A DNA stretch of 6,975 nucleotides, from contig CABRFW010000087.1 of NCBI GenBank assembly GCA_902470265.1, forward strand, positions 1 to 6,975. Reading direction: 5' to 3'. Positions 5,484-6,975 of this stretch are shown here, piece by piece (within the stretch, counting starts at the first letter, position 1; every line of letters starts with the position of its first letter). The notes below the pieces were generated by a model. It made no database searches. It saw only the letters and a list, made by a program, of their open reading frames with translations, and was not told the DNA's origin. Position numbers and translations under genes: made by a program. This stretch comes from an uncultured Collinsella sp. Lineage in GTDB: Bacteria; Actinomycetota; Coriobacteriia; Coriobacteriales; Coriobacteriaceae.

Positions 5484-6038
5484 ATAGCTAAGTCTGATGA
5501 CACCCGCATCAACGACGAGATCACTGCATCTTCGTGCCGTTTGATTGGCGTCGATGGCTCTCAGCTCGGCCTGTTCGCCATCCGCGATGCCCAGCGCGTC
5601 GCCGACGATCAGGGTCTCGACCTGGTCGAGATCGCTCCCAACGCGGAGCCGCCGGTCTGCAAGGTCATGGACTACGGTAAGTTCAAGTACCAGCAGGCCA
5701 TGAAGGCCAAGGCTGCTCGTAAGAACCAGTCCAAGGTCGAGGTCAAGGAAATGAAGTTCCGACCCAAGATCGACGTTGGCGACTACGAGACCAAGAAGGG
5801 CCACGTTCTGCGTTTCCTCAAGAAGGGCGCACGCGTTAAGATCACCATCATGTTCCGCGGCCGTGAGATGGCTCACCCGGAGCAGGGCCTTAACGTTCTC
5901 GAGCGTCTCGCCGAGGATCTCAAGCCTTACGCTACGGTCGAGTCCAAGCCTAAGATGGAAGGCCGTAACATGCTTATGCTGCTCGCCCCGATTAAGGGCG
6001 CCTTCGATGAGGATAAAGCGGCAAGCGATACCAAGTAA
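5484..6038 (+). CDS. infC: Translation initiation factor IF-3 (probable AUA start)
   Basis: IF-3 binds the 30S subunit, blocks early 50S joining and rejects non-AUG initiation complexes. From 5484 the protein is 184 residues, close to the usual size. The N domain (about 1-75) carries the signature PNAEPPVCKVMDYGK (52-66). A lysine-rich linker helix (about 67-90) follows, then the C domain with KFRP (91-94), GDYETK (99-104) and FRGREMAHPEQG (124-135). The strong GGAGG (5471-5475) sits 8 bases before the ATA at 5484, giving M-A-K-S-D-D. The in-frame ATG at 5469 lies inside that ribosome site, has none of its own and would add five residues (MEVGK). E. coli infC starts at AUU, through which IF-3 represses itself; AUA here would do the same. 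If AUG is used, the CDS begins at 5469. It is the first gene of the infC-rpmI-rplT operon. Confidence 0.93.
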   Translation: MAKSDDTRINDEITASSCRLIGVDGSQLGLFAIRDAQRVADDQGLDLVEIAPNAEPPVCKVMDYGKFKYQQAMKAKAARKNQSKVEVKEMKFRPKIDVGDYETKKGHVLRFLKKGARVKITIMFRGREMAHPEQGLNVLERLAEDLKPYATVESKPKMEGRNMLMLLAPIKGAFDEDKAASDTK

Positions 6039-6070
6039 CTAGTGTTCTGTAACCGATTAAGGAGTATTTC

Positions 6071-6262
6071 ATGCCTAAGATGAAGTCCCACAGCGGCACC
6101 AAGAAGCGTTTCCGCAAGACTGGTACCGGCAAGCTTATGCGCGCCAAGGCTTTCAAGAGCCACATCCTGAGCAAGAAGTCCACCAAGCGTAAGCGTGGCT
6201 TCCGTCAGGAGACCGAGATTGCCGCTGCCGACCGCAAGGTCATCAAGTCGCGTCTCGCCTAA
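6071..6262 (+). CDS. rpmI: 50S ribosomal protein L35
   Basis: Small, very basic large-subunit protein of 63 residues, the usual L35 length. It has the family pattern MPKMKSHSGTKKRF at the start, GKLMRAKAFKSHIL in the middle and STKRKRGFR near residues 37-45. It acts in the assembled 50S subunit. AAGGAG (6059-6064) lies 6 bases before the ATG. It is 32 bases after infC and 46 before rplT with no terminator between, consistent with the conserved infC-rpmI-rplT transcript. Codons are strongly biased to the preferred set, as expected for a ribosomal gene. Nothing is missing or unusual. Confidence 0.97.
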   Translation: MPKMKSHSGTKKRFRKTGTGKLMRAKAFKSHILSKKSTKRKRGFRQETEIAAADRKVIKSRLA

Positions 6263-6308
6263 GTTCGCGTTCCCGTTTTTCGTTTTACCGTCTAGGAGTT
6301 GATAGAAC

Positions 6309-6668
6309 ATGGCACGTATTAAGCGCGCTGTTGCCGCCAAGAAGAAGCGCCGTACCGTTATGCACCGTGCGAAGGGTTACTACGGTGCCGCTTCGCGTAC
6401 TTACAAGCATGCTAAAGAGCAGGTCCAGCACTCCCTGCAGTATCAGTATCGTGATCGCCGCAACAAGAAGCGCGAGATCCGTTCTCTTTGGATCACTCGT
6501 ATCAACGCTGCTGCTCGTCTGAACGACATCTCTTACTCTCAGTTCATGCACGGCCTGAAGGTTGCCGGCATCGAGCTCGACCGCAAGGTCCTGGCTCAGA
6601 TGGCTTACGAGGACATCGAGTCCTTCAACGAGCTGGCTACCATCGCCAAGAAGGCTCTCGAGGCCTAA
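6309..6668 (+). CDS. rplT: 50S ribosomal protein L20
   Basis: L20 binds 23S rRNA early in 50S assembly and, in both E. coli and B. subtilis, represses its own operon through the mRNA. The 119-residue protein is the normal length. It has the long basic N-terminal extension (ARIKRAVAAKKKRRTVM), then AKGYYGAASRTYKHAKEQV and the RDRRNKKREIRSLWITRINA block (about 48-67). The globular C-terminal part contains SYSQFMHGL (76-84) and ELDRKVLAQMA. AGGAG (6294-6298) is 10 bases before the ATG. TAA is followed directly by an in-frame TAG, a double stop. It is the last gene of the operon, closed by the terminator at 6688-6724. If the infC leader is an L20-controlled attenuator, this protein is the likely effector. 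Confidence 0.97.
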   Translation: MARIKRAVAAKKKRRTVMHRAKGYYGAASRTYKHAKEQVQHSLQYQYRDRRNKKREIRSLWITRINAAARLNDISYSQFMHGLKVAGIELDRKVLAQMAYEDIESFNELATIAKKALEA

Positions 6669-6687
6669 TAGATTCTCTTGAATCGCT

Positions 6688-6724
6688 AGGGGAGTGTCGC
6701 GTTGTGGCGGCGCTCCCTCTTTTT
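6688..6724 (+). terminator. Terminator of the infC-rpmI-rplT operon
   Basis: Bases 6689-6700 pair with 6707-6718 (12 pairs, several G-T) around a 6-base loop, followed by CTTTTT at 6719-6724. It is placed 20 bases after rplT. The opposite strand lacks a T tract, so it should act in one direction only. Confidence 0.85.
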
Positions 6725-6770
6725 ATCTGAAGCGCGGTTTACATTGCTAAAAGCGCGGGTAGATAAACAC

Positions 6771-6974
6771 TTACAGGTGACCGATCTCTATATATTCCTG
6801 AACCAAAGGGTCATCATCTGATACGTGCGGAAGATCCACACCAGTCTTTCTATTACCTATAGAAAGCAATATGTTGTGTAGGACTTGTGAAGAGTGGAAT
6901 TGACGTCCCACAGGGCTTCGCGGTCTGGCAATATATCTCCTTGCCGCGCGGCCCGGTGCAAACGGATGAGCCGC
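6771..6974 (-). CDS. Possible C-terminal end of an unrecognised protein (runs off right edge)
   Basis: On the minus strand one frame is open from base 6974 to a TAA at 6773-6771, giving 67 residues with no start codon required inside the window. The last part (VLHNILLSIGNRKTG, DLPHVSDDDPL, VQEYIEIGHL) reads like a genuine protein tail. The first part, in the GC-rich end of the window, is less convincing: its third positions are not C/G-biased as in the neighbouring genes. The sequence is AT-richer than the rest of the window, which would fit a transferred gene convergent to rplT or simply non-coding DNA. I recognise no family. A + strand frame opening at GTG 6887 overlaps it and is a rival reading, so at most one is likely real. 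Confidence 0.35.
   Translation of the reverse strand, partial: AAHPFAPGRAARRYIARPRSPVGRQFHSSQVLHNILLSIGNRKTGVDLPHVSDDDPLVQEYIEIGHL
6846..6866. repeat. Perfect 8-bp inverted repeat in AT-rich region
   Basis: CTTTCTAT (6846-6853) and ATAGAAAG (6859-6866) are perfect inverted repeats with a 5-base centre. The size and AT content fit an operator or small hairpin. There is no T tract next to it, so a terminator is unlikely. Confidence 0.5.
6913..6954. other. Bulged stem-loop near right edge
   Basis: GGGC (6913-6916), CGCG (6919-6922) and GGCAA (6927-6931) pair with TTGCC (6941-6945), CGCG (6947-6950) and GCCC (6951-6954). The result is 13 pairs with bulges and a 9-base loop. I do not recognise it as a known riboswitch or RNA, and it may be cut short by the window edge. 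Confidence 0.3.
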
Positions 6975-6975
6975 G

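Noticed and set aside
6731..6766. AGCGCGG direct repeats 21 bases apart and a TTTACA/TAGATA pair resembling a promoter
   Set aside because: The repeats are only 7 bases, and the -10 matches consensus at three of six positions; too weak to report as features.

Overview
The window is GC-rich chromosomal DNA with actinobacterial-type housekeeping genes. Gene content, the strong C/G third-position bias in fba and the ribosomal genes, and the protein sequences suggest a Coriobacteriia member such as Collinsella. That placement is an inference from family resemblance and was not tested by a search.

Layout, all confident genes on the + strand. (1) Bases 2-1294: the C-terminal 430 residues of a long RelA/SpoT-type (p)ppGpp enzyme, cut by the left edge. 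(2) 1383-2066: a glyoxalase-II-like metallo-beta-lactamase-fold hydrolase whose Shine-Dalgarno lies just behind a terminator-like hairpin. (3) 2261-3127: class II fructose-bisphosphate aldolase with its own extended -10 promoter. (4) 3128-3477: a 350-base gap holding a very long hairpin, a diverged partial second copy of it, a T-tailed terminator and a promoter. (5) 3478-4911: a transglutaminase-like protein. (6) 4951-5037: tRNA-Leu(CAA) with encoded CCA and a terminator. (7) 5084-5266: a cluster of small hairpins, then a second copy of the tRNA 3' end and its terminator. (8) 5293-6668: the classic infC-rpmI-rplT translation operon, with a structured leader ending in an intrinsic terminator. 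(9) 6688-6724: operon terminator, then about 250 bases of AT-richer sequence with no secure gene.

The genes are mostly independent units: stringent-response control (rel), central carbon metabolism (fba) and translation (tRNA-Leu, IF3, L35, L20). No new multi-gene system is visible. The most interesting signals are regulatory and structural. infC appears to start at an in-frame AUA rather than AUG. Its leader offers mutually exclusive pairings that look like an attenuator. The tRNA-Leu 3' end is duplicated 184 bases downstream with the junction exactly in the T loop. Related palindromic repeats occupy two different intergenic gaps.
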